A stretch of DNA of 64,000 nucleotides from Convivina intestini (GCF_003096575.1 NZ_QEKT01000006.1:26918-90917); one strand, 5' to 3'. Shown: positions 15,545 through 25,093, numbered from the stretch's first letter. The notes: generated by a model not told the origin, from the sequence alone. Made by a program: numbers and translations.

Positions 15545-15798
15545 ATTATAAGAATCATCAACAACGCGAGTTAGTCTCAAGCAACAAGCCAAGTTGAAAT
15601 TATCCTTTAATTAAACGGAGGTTCCCCATATAAGCGGAATAACTAGTGCTTCCCACTAGGACCACGAAACCCCAAGCCCAGGGACTAAAAACTTATCGTT
15701 TCTCCCAACGATGACATTCATATTCTTTTCCCTCTCCCAAATATTCTCAATTATTTCCCCGATTACCACGCTAGGTAATCGGGGTTTCGTGTTTTATA
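15545..15798 (+). ncRNA. Candidate structured non-coding RNA (unassigned)
   Basis: A 450-base gene-free stretch contains clustered hairpins: CTAGTG/CACTAG (15643-15659), ATCGTT/AACGAT (about 15695-15712), and CCCCGATTACC/GGTAATCGGGG (15757-15784) followed by TTTCGTGTTTT. In addition CACGAAACCCC (15663-15673) is a perfect complement of GGGGTTTCGTG (15781-15791), enclosing about 107 bases. A TATTAT/TTATAA box near 15544-15551 could be the -10. It matches no riboswitch I recognise; a divergent 6S RNA is one possibility. Strand is inferred from the T-rich tail. Confidence 0.4.
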
Positions 15799-15823
15799 GA
15801 AACTAAATAAAAACACCTTACTC

Positions 15824-16456
15824 CTAAAAAGAGGAGAAGGCGTTCCAGATAATATGGGCAAACATTGGGTATTGAACTTTTTTAGTATAAAAACGAATTA
15901 TCATTAACAGGGTGGCTAAGCTACCATAGGTCAACCAATCAGCTAGACGGCTCGGTCCATGAACTAAGGTAAAAAGTAAGGTTGGCAGGATAAACTGAAT
16001 TATTTTACCCCAACCGGCCAGACCCCATACCAGCCAACCTCGAAAGAGTAATTCTTCAAATAAAGGGGCCAAAAAGATTAGCGTAAATTTAAAAAATAGT
16101 TGGTTAATGGCGCCAATGTGCGTATTTATATAATTAATTTCGGCTTGATTATCACTCACTGGGCTGGGATAAAGCTGGCTAATCACAATGATGGTCAAAT
16201 ACATCAAGAAAAAGACCATTAGCGTAAAGATCAATTTATATCCTTGTGGCCGCTCCCAGACACTCCCATTAGTGGCTTGTAAAAAATAAGCTGTTCCTGC
16301 AATTATTAGCATGACAATCACCGAACCAATGGCCATCGATCCGGGAAAAAAGCCTCTAAATAGGAGTGGTAACAAGTTAATATACCCAATTTGAAAAGTA
16401 ATAAAAATCAACACTATTAAACTCGGAATATGCAGATCATTTAATTTCTTCATCAT
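15824..16456 (-). CDS. CPBP-family intramembrane metalloprotease
   Basis: 210-residue integral membrane protein with about six or seven segments and the three CPBP/Abi motifs: FEELLFRGW (EExxxR), FTLVHGP (FxxxH) and HIIWNAF (HxxxN/B). Prokaryotic members process membrane-bound substrates such as peptides or signals, and some confer bacteriocin self-immunity; the substrate here is unknown. Start could be ATG 16456 or 16453. No bacteriocin genes are adjacent. Confidence 0.85.
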   Translation of the reverse strand: MMKKLNDLHIPSLIVLIFITFQIGYINLLPLLFRGFFPGSMAIGSVIVMLIIAGTAYFLQATNGSVWERPQGYKLIFTLMVFFLMYLTIIVISQLYPSPVSDNQAEINYINTHIGAINQLFFKFTLIFLAPLFEELLFRGWLVWGLAGWGKIIQFILPTLLFTLVHGPSRLADWLTYGSLATLLMIIRFYTKKVQYPMFAHIIWNAFSSF

Positions 16457-16514
16457 TTGTTTAGATTAACATAGAAAGCCAAAAAGACACAATAAGGCCC
16501 TATCTTATGCAATC

Positions 16515-16543
16515 AAAAACAGCGCCCATTGAGCGCTGTTTTT
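16515..16543 (-). terminator. Terminator of galE
   Basis: Symmetric hairpin AACAGCGC/GCGCTGTT with flanking A and T runs, a few bases after the galE stop. Confidence 0.85.
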
Positions 16544-16547
16544 ATCA

Positions 16548-17537
16548 TCAATCGTTATAACCAGTGGGATGGCTTTGAGTCCAATGCCAAGCAGTTTTAA
16601 TAATATCTTGCACATTATCGTACTTAGGTTGCCAATGTAAAATATCCCGAGCCTTGCTAGAGTCGGCAATCAAAATATCTGGATCGCCTGGCCGGCGAGG
16701 TCCCACTTTGGCCTCAATATCGACTCCAGTTGCCTGGCGAGCAGCTTCAACCATTTCCTTGACGGAAAAGCCAGTAGCTGACCCCAAATTAAACTGATTA
16801 GATGGTTGTTCATCAGCCAAATACTTTAAAGCTAAAATATGGGCATCAACTAGATCCAAAACATGGACATAATCGCGAACATTGAAGCCATCTGGGGTTT
16901 GATAATCATCCCCAAACATCTCAATATATGGTCGCTGTCCAGCAGCAGCCTGTAAGATAATTGGTACCAAATGGGTTTCTGGGTGATGATCTTCACCAAT
17001 AGTACCATCTTCAGCTGCCCCGGCTACATTAAAGTAGCGTAAAGCAACCCATTTAATCCCATCGGCCTGATCGGACCAATCCATGATTTTTTCCATCATT
17101 AACTTGGATTCCCCGTAGGGATTGATTGGTCGTTGCGGATCAGTTTCCTTAATAGGAATTTGAACCGGATTACCGTAAGTAGCGGCAGTAGAAGAAAAGA
17201 CAATTTGTTTAACGTTATGTTCCTTCATGACTTCCAACAAGGTAATCATGCCACCAGTATTGTTGTCAAAATACTTTAGTGGTTGCGCTACTGACTCAGG
17301 CACAATTGAAAAGGCTGCAAAATGCACCACTTGACTGATATTTTCTTGATCAAATACTTCACTTAATGCCGCTTTATCACGGATATCAACTTCATAAAAC
17401 TTAGCCTTAGGATCAACAGCTTCCCGGTGACCGGTAACCAAGGAATCAACTACAACTACTTCAGCGTTTTTTTCAACTAAACGCTTAACCATATGAGAGC
17501 CAATATAACCGGCTCCACCTAAAACTAGAACTGCCAT
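16548..17537 (-). CDS. galE: UDP-glucose 4-epimerase
   Basis: Interconverts UDP-galactose and UDP-glucose for the Leloir pathway and cell-wall polysaccharide synthesis. 329 residues, extended SDR: NAD motif [18 protein letters not shown], catalytic [10 protein letters not shown] (YxxxK), and the LRYFNVAGA substrate segment. Length is typical. It is the last gene of the run that starts upstream with rsmI and the thioesterase, 21 bases after the latter. No galK/galT in the window. Confidence 0.95.
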   Translation of the reverse strand: MAVLVLGGAGYIGSHMVKRLVEKNAEVVVVDSLVTGHREAVDPKAKFYEVDIRDKAALSEVFDQENISQVVHFAAFSIVPESVAQPLKYFDNNTGGMITLLEVMKEHNVKQIVFSSTAATYGNPVQIPIKETDPQRPINPYGESKLMMEKIMDWSDQADGIKWVALRYFNVAGAAEDGTIGEDHHPETHLVPIILQAAAGQRPYIEMFGDDYQTPDGFNVRDYVHVLDLVDAHILALKYLADEQPSNQFNLGSATGFSVKEMVEAARQATGVDIEAKVGPRRPGDPDILIADSSKARDILHWQPKYDNVQDIIKTAWHWTQSHPTGYND

Positions 17538-17558
17538 TTTAGTACCTTCTTTTTAATT

Positions 17559-18305
17559 TTATTGATCAATGGATCGCCATTCAAATTCGGCTTCGGCACT
17601 GACGGTATTATCCGTTTGAATACGATGCCTAGAGTAATTATCACCCTTAACGACTTGAGATACCACTGTTTGATTCAAATGAACCTCGTTTTCAAACTTT
17701 AAATTAATCCGTGTAACCTCATGGGTCTCCAAAAAGTCGGCGCCCATCACATCTTCCATCCACTCAAAATATTTAGAATTATTAACATGCTGATTGGCAT
17801 CAATATCTAAATAACGTACTCGATACCTTTGCTCTTGTACTGTTTCATCCGCTTTAATTTTGCTTGGATTGGGAATTCGATTTAATCGCTTAGCTGCTAC
17901 AGCACCATAAGGTTCAACTAAATCAAGGGGCAAACGAACCATATGGCGCTTTTCAATATCAATCAGCGCCCAAAGGGAATTAATGTTTACTAACTCCTCC
18001 CCCTGTTCATCTAAAATCTTAAAGGAGCGCTGGGCAAAAAATGGATTGAAATGACCAACAGTTGTTTGCAATCGGATTGATTCATTAACTTCTGGCCGAC
18101 GATAAACATGTAAATCGTACTGTAATATGACCCAACCTAAACCACGCGCTTGCGTAGTTGCCTGTCCGATATTTAGGATATCGCCTTGTTTTTTAGAAGC
18201 TAGGACTGCTAAATTAACAATCATTGGCAGCGATAAACGACCATGACGATCCGCCTCGTAATACTCAACACAGCGTTCAATTTCAAAGACACTTTCATCA
18301 ACCAT
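17559..18305 (-). CDS. Acyl-ACP thioesterase
   Basis: 248-residue double-hotdog protein of the acyl-ACP thioesterase family (PF01643), which releases fatty acids from acyl carrier protein. N-terminal half: ERCVEYYEADRHGRLSLP and GLGWVILQYDLHVYRRP; second hotdog: RYRVRYLDIDANQHVNNSKYFEWMED with the catalytic Asn-His region. Start codon overlaps the rsmI stop (TAATG), a coupling seen in many lactobacilli. Chain-length preference unknown. Confidence 0.9.
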   Translation of the reverse strand: MVDESVFEIERCVEYYEADRHGRLSLPMIVNLAVLASKKQGDILNIGQATTQARGLGWVILQYDLHVYRRPEVNESIRLQTTVGHFNPFFAQRSFKILDEQGEELVNINSLWALIDIEKRHMVRLPLDLVEPYGAVAAKRLNRIPNPSKIKADETVQEQRYRVRYLDIDANQHVNNSKYFEWMEDVMGADFLETHEVTRINLKFENEVHLNQTVVSQVVKGDNYSRHRIQTDNTVSAEAEFEWRSIDQ

Positions 18306-19186
18306 TACGATTCCTCCTCTAATTGATGATAAGCACGATAAACACTTTGACGTTCTAATTGGCGTTCTCGGGCAATTTGTTTAATCGCTGCATTGGGCTT
18401 TAATCCCTGCGCAACTAATTGCTCCACTGCCTCAACCACGGGTAATATTTCTTCTTCTGATTCAGTTACATCAGGAGCTGAATTACCAGCAATCATAATC
18501 ACAAATTCACCTCGAACTGGATGGCTTTGCACCCAGCCCAAAATTTCACCAGCCGTTCCGCGTAAAAATTCTTCGTAGCGCTTGGTTAATTCCCGTGCTA
18601 CCACTAGTGATCGGTCTGACCCTATGACTTTAACAAGGTTGGATAAAGTAAAAATTAAACGGTGGGGGGCTTCATATAAGATAACCGTTTCCCGTCGTTC
18701 TTTTAATTTAGCTAATTCAGCCACCTGCTCATTTTTTTTGCGGGGTAAAAAGCCATGGAAGTAAAACGGCTGTGGTACTAAACCACTGGCAATCAAAGCA
18801 ACAATCCCCGCACTAGGTCCCGGAAGAGGTACCACCGGAATATCAGCAGCAATTGCCGCAGCAACTAATTCTTTACCCGGATCAGAAATTGAAGGCATTC
18901 CGGCATCACTCACCTGCCCAATTGATTGTCCAGCTTGCAAAATGCCAATCAATTCTGGAATTTTATGCTGCCAATTATGTTCGTGAAAACTAGTTTGTTT
19001 AGTTGTGATTTCAAAATGATTCAACAATTGCTGCGTATGGCGAGTATCCTCAGCTGCAATTAAATCAACCTCAGCTAATGCAGCTAAAGCCCGTTGACTA
19101 ATATCTTGTAAATTCCCAATTGGAGTTGGAATGAGATACAAAGTGCCAGTCTGATGTTGTTCAAAACTTTTTTGTACTTGCATCAT
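18305..19186 (-). CDS. rsmI: 16S rRNA (cytidine1402-2'-O)-methyltransferase
   Basis: 293-residue RsmI, which 2'-O-methylates C1402 in the decoding centre of 16S rRNA. Tetrapyrrole methylase fold motifs: LYLIPTPIGNLQDISQRAL, AAEDTRHTQQLL, VSDAGMPSISDPG, PLPGPSAGIVAL, ILYEAPHR, ARELTKRYEEF and GEFVIMI. The start overlaps the end of holB by 26 bases if ATG 19186 is used, part of the conserved holB-rsmI pairing of Firmicutes. Confidence 0.95.
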   Translation of the reverse strand: MMQVQKSFEQHQTGTLYLIPTPIGNLQDISQRALAALAEVDLIAAEDTRHTQQLLNHFEITTKQTSFHEHNWQHKIPELIGILQAGQSIGQVSDAGMPSISDPGKELVAAAIAADIPVVPLPGPSAGIVALIASGLVPQPFYFHGFLPRKKNEQVAELAKLKERRETVILYEAPHRLIFTLSNLVKVIGSDRSLVVARELTKRYEEFLRGTAGEILGWVQSHPVRGEFVIMIAGNSAPDVTESEEEILPVVEAVEQLVAQGLKPNAAIKQIARERQLERQSVYRAYHQLEEES

Positions 19187-20096
19187 TTACTCCTAATTCT
19201 AAGGATAGGTCTAACGTTATTTTTTCCAAACGACTTTGCCAAGATAAATTGATTTTACGTAAATCGTCATCTGCTAACACACTATCGCCAGCAGCCATGA
19301 GCTGATCCAAGGTATATTGACGATGCAAACTAGTATAAAATCCCCGTAACTGTGGGAAAAACAAACGTTGATCACCAATCTGATTAAAAACAATCATATC
19401 GCGCGTTAACTGATGTAGCCATTCTAACAATAAATTTTGTTGTTGTTTTTCAGTTGCTACCGGTACCAGCTGCGTTTGAACTAAGCTAAAGGCCGATAAA
19501 TCACGCTGCATCGCTTTTTCAAACCACTTAAACAAAATCGGTTGCGCCTTATCAACCCAATCCTCGTCTAATCCAGTGGTTTGATCACCAAGTTCTTCCC
19601 CTTTTAGGGTATGTAAGTGCACCACTTGAGCTCGAGAGCGAATCGTCGGTAAAACCTCTGCAACACTATCAGTTAATAACAAAATCAACTGCGGTCCTGC
19701 CGGTTCCTCAATAAATTTCAAAAGTGAATTAGCCGCACTGGTGGTCATCGTTTGAACTTGATCAATGATAAAAATTTTACGTGAACTCTCCAAACTAGTT
19801 GTCGTAAACTCTGGCATCAAAGCCCGAATTTGTCCCACCTTCAGAGCATCGCTGCCGGCCTCAGGGGTCACAATAAAAATATCAGGATGATCGTTTTGTT
19901 CAATTCTAAGGGCATTTCTCTCTGTTGGTCCAGCAACTAACCATGCCAACGAGCGGGCAAAAGCTAATTTAGCCTGGGGGTTGCTCCCAGCCAATAGGTA
20001 TAGATGACTTAAATGATCATCTGTAATCAATTGCTCAAAGCGGGCTAGCTGCTTTGGGTAAGTTTTTTGCGCTAATTCAATAAAATCTGCTGTCAT
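19161..20096 (-). CDS. holB: DNA polymerase III delta' subunit (clamp loader)
   Basis: 311-residue clamp-loader subunit of the AAA+ type. SHLYLLAGSNPQAKLAFARSLA replaces a proper Walker A, as expected for a non-hydrolysing delta'. KVGQIRAL, RKIFIIDQVQTMTTSAANSLLKFIEEPAGPQLILLLTDS and LPTIRSRAQ (SRC-like motif with Q) are diagnostic. The four-cysteine zinc module normally found after the first helix is absent: the segment reads LAWLVAGPTERNALRIEQNDHPDIF with no cysteine. Located between darA and rsmI as in other Firmicutes. Confidence 0.92.
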   Translation of the reverse strand: MTADFIELAQKTYPKQLARFEQLITDDHLSHLYLLAGSNPQAKLAFARSLAWLVAGPTERNALRIEQNDHPDIFIVTPEAGSDALKVGQIRALMPEFTTTSLESSRKIFIIDQVQTMTTSAANSLLKFIEEPAGPQLILLLTDSVAEVLPTIRSRAQVVHLHTLKGEELGDQTTGLDEDWVDKAQPILFKWFEKAMQRDLSAFSLVQTQLVPVATEKQQQNLLLEWLHQLTRDMIVFNQIGDQRLFFPQLRGFYTSLHRQYTLDQLMAAGDSVLADDDLRKINLSWQSRLEKITLDLSLELGVNDASTKKF

Positions 20097-20419
20097 TAGA
20101 AACGATAGAAATCATCAATAGCTTGCGTAAAGACCGTGGCACCACCAACTTCAACCTCGACTGGATAAGAACCGGCATGATCGGCATCCATCCCCAATGG
20201 CGGTACCATAAACTGCTTACGTTTTTGTGAAACAGTCTTGATAATCTCCAAGACTTCCGTCACGCGTTCATCCTCAATCGCCATCATATAGGTGGTATTT
20301 CCTGAACGCAAAAATCCGCCCGTTGTCGATAAACGTGTTGCCCGAATATTAGCTTTGACAAAGGCATTGCTTAATTTTGTTGCATCTTTGTCTTGAATAA
20401 TTGCTGTTACTAATTTCAT
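20096..20419 (-). CDS. darA: Cyclic-di-AMP receptor PstA/DarA
   Basis: 107-residue PII-like protein (YaaQ family). Begins MKLVTAIIQDKDATKLSNAF and has the glycine-rich TTGGFLRSGNTTYMMAI and the late VGGATVFTQAIDDFYRF segment. Homologues bind c-di-AMP as trimers; targets are unknown. Start overlaps the end of tmk and its stop touches holB, the usual Firmicutes order. Confidence 0.93.
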   Translation of the reverse strand: MKLVTAIIQDKDATKLSNAFVKANIRATRLSTTGGFLRSGNTTYMMAIEDERVTEVLEIIKTVSQKRKQFMVPPLGMDADHAGSYPVEVEVGGATVFTQAIDDFYRF

Positions 20420-21060
20420 GATTCTACCTCCAAAACTTTACTAAGCTCTACTCGAGCCGCTTGAATAACTTGTTCAAGTGGTTGATTAGCATCTATTTTG
20501 ACGATTCGGTCTGGAAAACGCTCTAACAAGCTTAGGTAAGTTTCCCGAACCCGCTGATGAAAATCTAATTTTTCACGATCCAAACGATCAATTTTACTTT
20601 GACGCTGTTGGTTAATTCGCTCTAAACCAATTTCAACGGGTAAATCCAGATAAAGGGTTAAATCGGGTAAGACATGATCAATCGCAAATTCATTAAGAGC
20701 TAAAACATCATCAACGCCGAGCCGACGACCTCCACCTTGATAAGCTAGAGAACTATCTAAATAACGATCAGACAGAACAATTTCATCTTTAGCCAGGGCT
20801 GGCAAAATTGTTTCCACTAAATGTTGTCGTCGAGCTGCTGCAAACAGCAAAGCTTCGGTGCGAGCATCCATATTCACGGATGTATCGGCCGCTAGCATAT
20901 TGCGAATTCCTTCAGCAATTGGGTTCCCACCTGGTTCTCTAGTGGTCAGTACTGGTCGTTTTAAATTTTGTCTTAATTCAGGTGCTAGGGCATTAATCAA
21001 GCTTGTCTTTCCAGCCCCTTCGGGTCCTTCAATTGAAATAAACACTGATTGGTCTACCAC
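20416..21060 (-). CDS. tmk: Thymidylate kinase
   Basis: 214-residue kinase converting dTMP to dTDP. Walker A IEGPEGAGKTS, TREPGG, LSDRYLDSSLAYQGGGR, and LDLPVEIGLERI. The true start is most likely GTG at 21060 (VVDQSVFISIEG), with AAGGAG six bases upstream, directly after the yaaL stop; a longer ORF opening inside yaaL is not credible. Part of the dnaX-recR-yaaL-tmk-darA-holB run. Confidence 0.92.
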   Translation of the reverse strand: MVDQSVFISIEGPEGAGKTSLINALAPELRQNLKRPVLTTREPGGNPIAEGIRNMLAADTSVNMDARTEALLFAAARRQHLVETILPALAKDEIVLSDRYLDSSLAYQGGGRRLGVDDVLALNEFAIDHVLPDLTLYLDLPVEIGLERINQQRQSKIDRLDREKLDFHQRVRETYLSLLERFPDRIVKIDANQPLEQVIQAARVELSKVLEVES

Positions 21061-21061
21061 G

Positions 21062-21319
21062 TTACTCTCCTTGGAACCACATATTTTGCATATCTTCGAC
21101 CGTTTGACGATGACGAGCTTCGCGATAAACATAATTAAATTTAGCGCGTTTTAAGGCCGTTTGTGCCTCAATTAGATGGCCATTAACACGACTATCTACC
21201 AGGGCAGTTTCCGATTCTTGGGCTAATAACAAGGCCCGTTTTAAATAGCGAACCTGATAAAGCAAAATTTGGTCGTACTCATTTTTAATGTCAATTTTTT
21301 TATTTTTCTTAAACATCAT
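21062..21319 (-). CDS. yaaL: YaaL-family protein (DUF2508)
   Basis: 85-residue charged protein, no membrane segment, assigned by its conserved position between recR and tmk and by the pattern [27 protein letters not shown]...[23 protein letters not shown]. Function unknown. Its start overlaps the recR stop by four bases. Confidence 0.8.
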   Translation of the reverse strand: MMFKKNKKIDIKNEYDQILLYQVRYLKRALLLAQESETALVDSRVNGHLIEAQTALKRAKFNYVYREARHRQTVEDMQNMWFQGE

Positions 21320-21921
21320 AGTTCGTTACGCCCCTCCACCGCCTTAATTAGGGTTAACTGATCCGCATAATCAATATCAGAGCCAACTGCCAAACCATGG
21401 GCTAACCGTGTAACTTTAATGTTCGCTGGCTTTAGCAACCGCGCTATATACATGGCCGTTGCCTCGCCATCAGCATTAGCATTCGTTCCCACAATCACTT
21501 CTTGAATTTGATCGTTACTAGATAAACGACGGATTAAACTTGGCAAATTGATATCTTCTGGTCCCGTTCCTGCACTAGGAGAAATGACACCATTTAACAC
21601 ATGATAAAGGCCGTGATATTCTCGAGTATTTTCCATGGCCATCACATCTCGTGAATTTTGAACCACTAAGACAGTTGACTGATCGCGACTCTTATCCTGA
21701 CAAATCATACATGGATTCACATCCTTACTGGTGATATTGCCACAAATTTCGCAAAAAGCAATATCAGCTTTAACGGCCTGGAGAGATTTAGCAAAGGCGA
21801 TTACGTCTGCTTCTTCCATACCTAGCGTGTAAAAAGCTAACCGAGTAGCTGTTTTGGGGCCGATTCCAGGTAGCTTAGTATAGCTATCAATTAATCTAGC
21901 AATCGGTTCTGGATACTGCAT
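21316..21921 (-). CDS. recR: Recombination mediator RecR
   Basis: 201-residue RecR, acting with RecO to load RecA on gapped DNA. N-terminal helix-hairpin-helix ([15 protein letters not shown]), intact four-cysteine zinc finger [18 protein letters not shown], and Toprim domain ([38 protein letters not shown]). Stop/start overlaps with dnaX and yaaL indicate translational coupling. Confidence 0.96.
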   Translation of the reverse strand: MQYPEPIARLIDSYTKLPGIGPKTATRLAFYTLGMEEADVIAFAKSLQAVKADIAFCEICGNITSKDVNPCMICQDKSRDQSTVLVVQNSRDVMAMENTREYHGLYHVLNGVISPSAGTGPEDINLPSLIRRLSSNDQIQEVIVGTNANADGEATAMYIARLLKPANIKVTRLAHGLAVGSDIDYADQLTLIKAVEGRNEL

Positions 21922-23726
21922 TAAGAAGATCCTTTCCTGGGTTGGTTAACCACTTTAACTAGCTCTTCACCAAACATTTGTTGCGCTGCATCAACAATGT
22001 CAGGAATTTGTTGATCATTTTCAATGATTTCTGGAGCATTTTCATGCTCGTTAGTAGTCATTTGAAGTGGCTCTAGCTGATCAAAGCGCTCATGTGGTTC
22101 TTGACCTAGCTTTAATTTAGTCACATAATCACCACGATCCTTAGTCCATTGATCTTGACTAATTAACACCAACTTGATTGGGAAATTATTTTGTTGGAAG
22201 GTCGCTTGAACCTTACTTTGAAAATTACCATCGTGTAAAGCCTGCTCCAACAAAGCTGGGTACTCAAAGGCCAGTACAACCCCTTCACTACTTGCGGCTA
22301 CTGGATTCGCGGTCTGTAACAAGGCCTGCACCTGAACTGGTAAAGTGTCTTGCAACTGTGACCAAGCCTGCTGAATCGTGGTTAACATTTTACGCTGGGC
22401 TTGAGCCAACACCGCAAATACCGCTGATTGGCCGGTATAAGCCACTGGTTGGCTGCTTGGCGTCACTGGTGTTGAAACTGATGGCGTTGCTTCTGAAGTT
22501 GCCATTGCCGAAGTACTGGTTGCTTGACTGGACTCTGAAATAGGTGAATCAACTGGGGCTGCCTGAGATTCAATAATTGGTGTGGACTTATTTACCACGA
22601 CAGCATCATTTGTCGCAACTGGACTGTTTTCACGCGCCTTAGGTGCTGCAACTGATTCCTTAACGCCAGGATGAGTATCCTGCTGTTTGTTTTGCAACAA
22701 AACCAATTTAACAGTCAGCATCTCCAAATACACATCAGTCTGGAGGGACTGAGCAATTTGTTTTTGCATATCATCAATTGCTAACATCATGGTTTGTAAA
22801 TTATCTAAACTAAACGATTGGGCTAACTCTTGTAGCTGCTGAATGGAAGTCGTACTACGAACCAAGTCTGGGACAACATTGCTCAGCATAATATCCCGTA
22901 ACAATCCCATTAAATCAGCTAAAAACCGATAGGCATCTTTACCATCGGCGATAATCGCACTTAGCAATTCTAAAGCAGTGGGCGTATCTTGATGGCCAAT
23001 TGCTTGTAAATAATCAATTAATTGATTAACCGCAACGGTACCAGTTACCGTTCGAGCCGTTTCGACAGTCACTCGTTGCGGTTGGTAGGCAATAACTTGA
23101 TCTAAAATTGACAAAGCATCTCGCATACCACCTTCAGCAGCAGTAGCGATTAATCTGAGACCTTCAAAATCATAGGCAACTTTTTGTTGGTCTAAAATCT
23201 TAGCTAACTGGTTTTGAATTGTTTGATCACTAATCCGCTTAAATTCAAAACGCTGAGTTCGCGATAAAATTGTCGCTGGCATTTTTTGTGGTTCCGTCGT
23301 TGCTAATATAAATTTAACGTTAGCCGGTGGCTCTTCTAACGTTTTTAATAAAGCATTGAAAGCACCCGTTGATAACATATGCGCTTCATCAATAATGTAA
23401 ACCTTATAAGGCGCCTTGATTGGGGCATAGTTAGCGCTATCGCGAATATTTCGGATTTCATCCACACCGTTATTAGAAGCTGCATCGATTTCAACAATAT
23501 CTGGAATTTGACTGTCATTAACGCTGGCATCAATGCCATTGATCTCACGTGCAAATATTTTTGCTGCTGAAGTTTTACCAGTTCCACGGGGGCCGCTAAA
23601 CAAATAAGCATGTCCTGTTTGATTGGCTGCAATGGCATTTTGCAAGGTCTGGGTAATGACGTCTTGTCCAACCATATCTTGAAATGTTCGTGGTCGATAA
23701 ACACGATAAAGTGCTTGATAAGTCAC
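21921..23726 (-). CDS. dnaX: DNA polymerase III gamma/tau subunit
   Basis: 601-residue clamp-loader ATPase. [20 protein letters not shown] start, Walker [12 protein letters not shown], Walker [12 protein letters not shown], sensor [17 protein letters not shown] Ser/Thr/Pro/Ala-rich linker (about residues 385-470) precedes the C-terminal polymerase-binding part. GTG at 23726 is chosen because GGGGGAG lies just upstream and VTYQALYR is the family start; the longer ORF runs into the SRP RNA. The Cys4 zinc module that normally precedes [10 protein letters not shown] is missing (reads [27 protein letters not shown]). I did not find a clear slippery site for a short gamma form. Confidence 0.95.
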   Translation of the reverse strand: MTYQALYRVYRPRTFQDMVGQDVITQTLQNAIAANQTGHAYLFSGPRGTGKTSAAKIFAREINGIDASVNDSQIPDIVEIDAASNNGVDEIRNIRDSANYAPIKAPYKVYIIDEAHMLSTGAFNALLKTLEEPPANVKFILATTEPQKMPATILSRTQRFEFKRISDQTIQNQLAKILDQQKVAYDFEGLRLIATAAEGGMRDALSILDQVIAYQPQRVTVETARTVTGTVAVNQLIDYLQAIGHQDTPTALELLSAIIADGKDAYRFLADLMGLLRDIMLSNVVPDLVRSTTSIQQLQELAQSFSLDNLQTMMLAIDDMQKQIAQSLQTDVYLEMLTVKLVLLQNKQQDTHPGVKESVAAPKARENSPVATNDAVVVNKSTPIIESQAAPVDSPISESSQATSTSAMATSEATPSVSTPVTPSSQPVAYTGQSAVFAVLAQAQRKMLTTIQQAWSQLQDTLPVQVQALLQTANPVAASSEGVVLAFEYPALLEQALHDGNFQSKVQATFQQNNFPIKLVLISQDQWTKDRGDYVTKLKLGQEPHERFDQLEPLQMTTNEHENAPEIIENDQQIPDIVDAAQQMFGEELVKVVNQPRKGSS

Positions 23727-23741
23727 AGTACTCCCCCTTAC

Positions 23742-23768
23742 AAAAAAAGCTGCCAATTGGCAGCTTTT
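23742..23768 (-). terminator. Terminator of the SRP RNA gene
   Basis: AAAGCTGCC-AATT-GGCAGCTTT hairpin with a T run on the reverse strand, 16 bases before the dnaX start. Confidence 0.8.
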
Positions 23769-23855
23769 GCATATGTACACAAGCACAACGCTAATCATCC
23801 TTAGAGCTGCTACATTCCTGTCCTGACTCGGTTCGGGAGCCAACGTTTGCTCGCA
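23742..23855 (-). ncRNA. ffs: Signal recognition particle RNA, small bacterial type
   Basis: Reverse strand contains the SRP domain IV signature GTCAGGACAGGAATGTAGCAGC followed by a matching descending strand, closed by pairing of GAGCAAACG with CGTTGTGCTTG near the ends. Binds Ffh to target nascent membrane proteins. The position between tadA and dnaX is the standard one in Firmicutes. Ends are approximate; the 3' end is set by the terminator. Confidence 0.88.
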
Positions 23856-23860
23856 CAATA

Positions 23861-23889
23861 ATTATATCGAATTTTAAAAGTGATGGCAA
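23861..23889 (-). promoter_or_regulatory. Promoter of the SRP RNA gene
   Basis: Reverse strand TTGCCA (23884-23889), 17-base spacer, TATAAT (23861-23866), placing the start near 23855. Confidence 0.8.
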
Positions 23890-23909
23890 CCGGAGTTATT
23901 AAGGATTAG

Positions 23910-24422
23910 TTACTTTTTACGCTGAGCGATTTTACGAGCCTGTTGTCTAAGACGAATAGCTTGGAAAAATTGCTGTAATAGCCGGCCACTTTCTTGGGCC
24001 ATAAGCCCGGTGTGTACGTCAACGCGGTGATTTAAACGTGAATCCTCCAACAGTTGATGTAAGGAACGTACAGCGCCACCCTTAGGGTCATCAGCACCGT
24101 AATAAACTTGAGGTATGCGGGCATTAACAATGGCGCCTGCACACATAACACAGGGTTCCAAAGTCACAAATAAAGTAGTATTTTCTAACCGAAAAGAACC
24201 TAAAACTGCATTTGCGGCTTCAATAGCTAACAACTCAGCATGAGCAGTCGCTTTTTGGTCAATTTCTCGATGATTATACCCGCGGGCGATGATTTGACCA
24301 CCCTGAACAATCACCGCGCCAATTGGTACTTCCCCAATCGCCTCGGCTTTTCGAGCTTCCACCAAAGCCTCTTTCATAAAATAATTGATTTCTTCAGTCG
24401 TTAAAACCGGATCAATCCGCAT
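23910..24422 (-). CDS. tadA: tRNA-specific adenosine deaminase
   Basis: 170-residue zinc deaminase that converts A34 to inosine in tRNA-Arg. HAE (TAHAELLAIEAA) and LEPCVMCAGAIVNARI supply the zinc ligands and catalytic Glu. The ATG at 24422 follows GGAGAG and starts 11 bases inside the end of the methyltransferase gene; the longer ORF beginning at 24461 is an in-frame extension into that gene. Confidence 0.95.
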   Translation of the reverse strand: MRIDPVLTTEEINYFMKEALVEARKAEAIGEVPIGAVIVQGGQIIARGYNHREIDQKATAHAELLAIEAANAVLGSFRLENTTLFVTLEPCVMCAGAIVNARIPQVYYGADDPKGGAVRSLHQLLEDSRLNHRVDVHTGLMAQESGRLLQQFFQAIRLRQQARKIAQRKK

Positions 24423-25032
24423 TAATACTCTCCAAAACGTAGTAACCCTTACTTTTCCCAATTACCTTCACATTGCCAAAAGCAGCAGCCATATTCTTTT
24501 GAGCTGAAGGGGCTCCCTGCTTTTTTTGCAATACCGCGATTAACTTTCCTTGCTTAATCAAATGATTTTTAGCCTCGGTTAACATGGCTGTCACAACCGT
24601 TTTACCAGCCCGAATTGGCGGATTAACTAAAATCGCTGCGTATTTTTGGTCAATTTGCTGATAAATATCTGATTGGAAAATATCGACTAATTCAGACACG
24701 CCATTCCGCTGAGCATTTTGTTCTGCTAAAGATAAAGCCCGTTGATTGACATCAACTAAATCGACTTCACGTTGCCAAGCCTTAGCCATGGCAATCCCCA
24801 CCGGCCCATAACCAGTACCTAAATCTAAAATTTTTCCTGCTGGCAGTTGCTGGGAACCGACTGCTTCTAGCATGGTACGACTACCAAAATCAATCGTTCT
24901 TTTAGAAAAGACACCCGCATCGGTAACAAAGTGTAATTCCTGTCCCAAAAGCTGAAAATCAAACTCATGCATTTCATGTTGCGCTGTTGGCTGTGCTGTA
25001 AAATATTGTTCCCCACCCGTTACCTGTGTCAT
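24412..25032 (-). CDS. RsmC-like class I SAM-dependent methyltransferase (YbxB type)
   Basis: 206-residue methyltransferase of the MTS/RsmC family: VFSKRTIDFGSRTML, SAM motif ILDLGTGYGPVGIAMA, VDVNQRALSLAEQN, and the NPPIRAGK catalytic motif (NPPxR) typical of guanine-N2 rRNA methyltransferases. Matches YbxB, which sits between rplL and rpoB in Bacillus. The start is ATG 25032 (MTQVTGGEQYF), preceded by AGAAGG; the rplL terminator lies upstream of it, so it has a separate or read-through transcript. Confidence 0.9.
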   Translation of the reverse strand: MTQVTGGEQYFTAQPTAQHEMHEFDFQLLGQELHFVTDAGVFSKRTIDFGSRTMLEAVGSQQLPAGKILDLGTGYGPVGIAMAKAWQREVDLVDVNQRALSLAEQNAQRNGVSELVDIFQSDIYQQIDQKYAAILVNPPIRAGKTVVTAMLTEAKNHLIKQGKLIAVLQKKQGAPSAQKNMAAAFGNVKVIGKSKGYYVLESINAD

Positions 25033-25057
25033 GGAGATACCTTCTTTCCTATGTACA

Positions 25058-25083
25058 AAAAAAGAGCACCGCAGCACTCTTTC
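25058..25083 (-). terminator. Terminator of the rplJ-rplL operon
   Basis: Reverse strand AGAGTGC...GTGCTCT hairpin followed by seven T residues, after rplL. Confidence 0.75.
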
Positions 25084-25093
25084 TTTAGAAGAA

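Noticed and set aside
15656..15721. Minus-strand ORF MNVIVGRNDKFLVPGLGVSWS with a GAGGG site
   Set aside because: Only 21 residues, no promoter in the right place, and it lies over strong RNA hairpins; likely chance.
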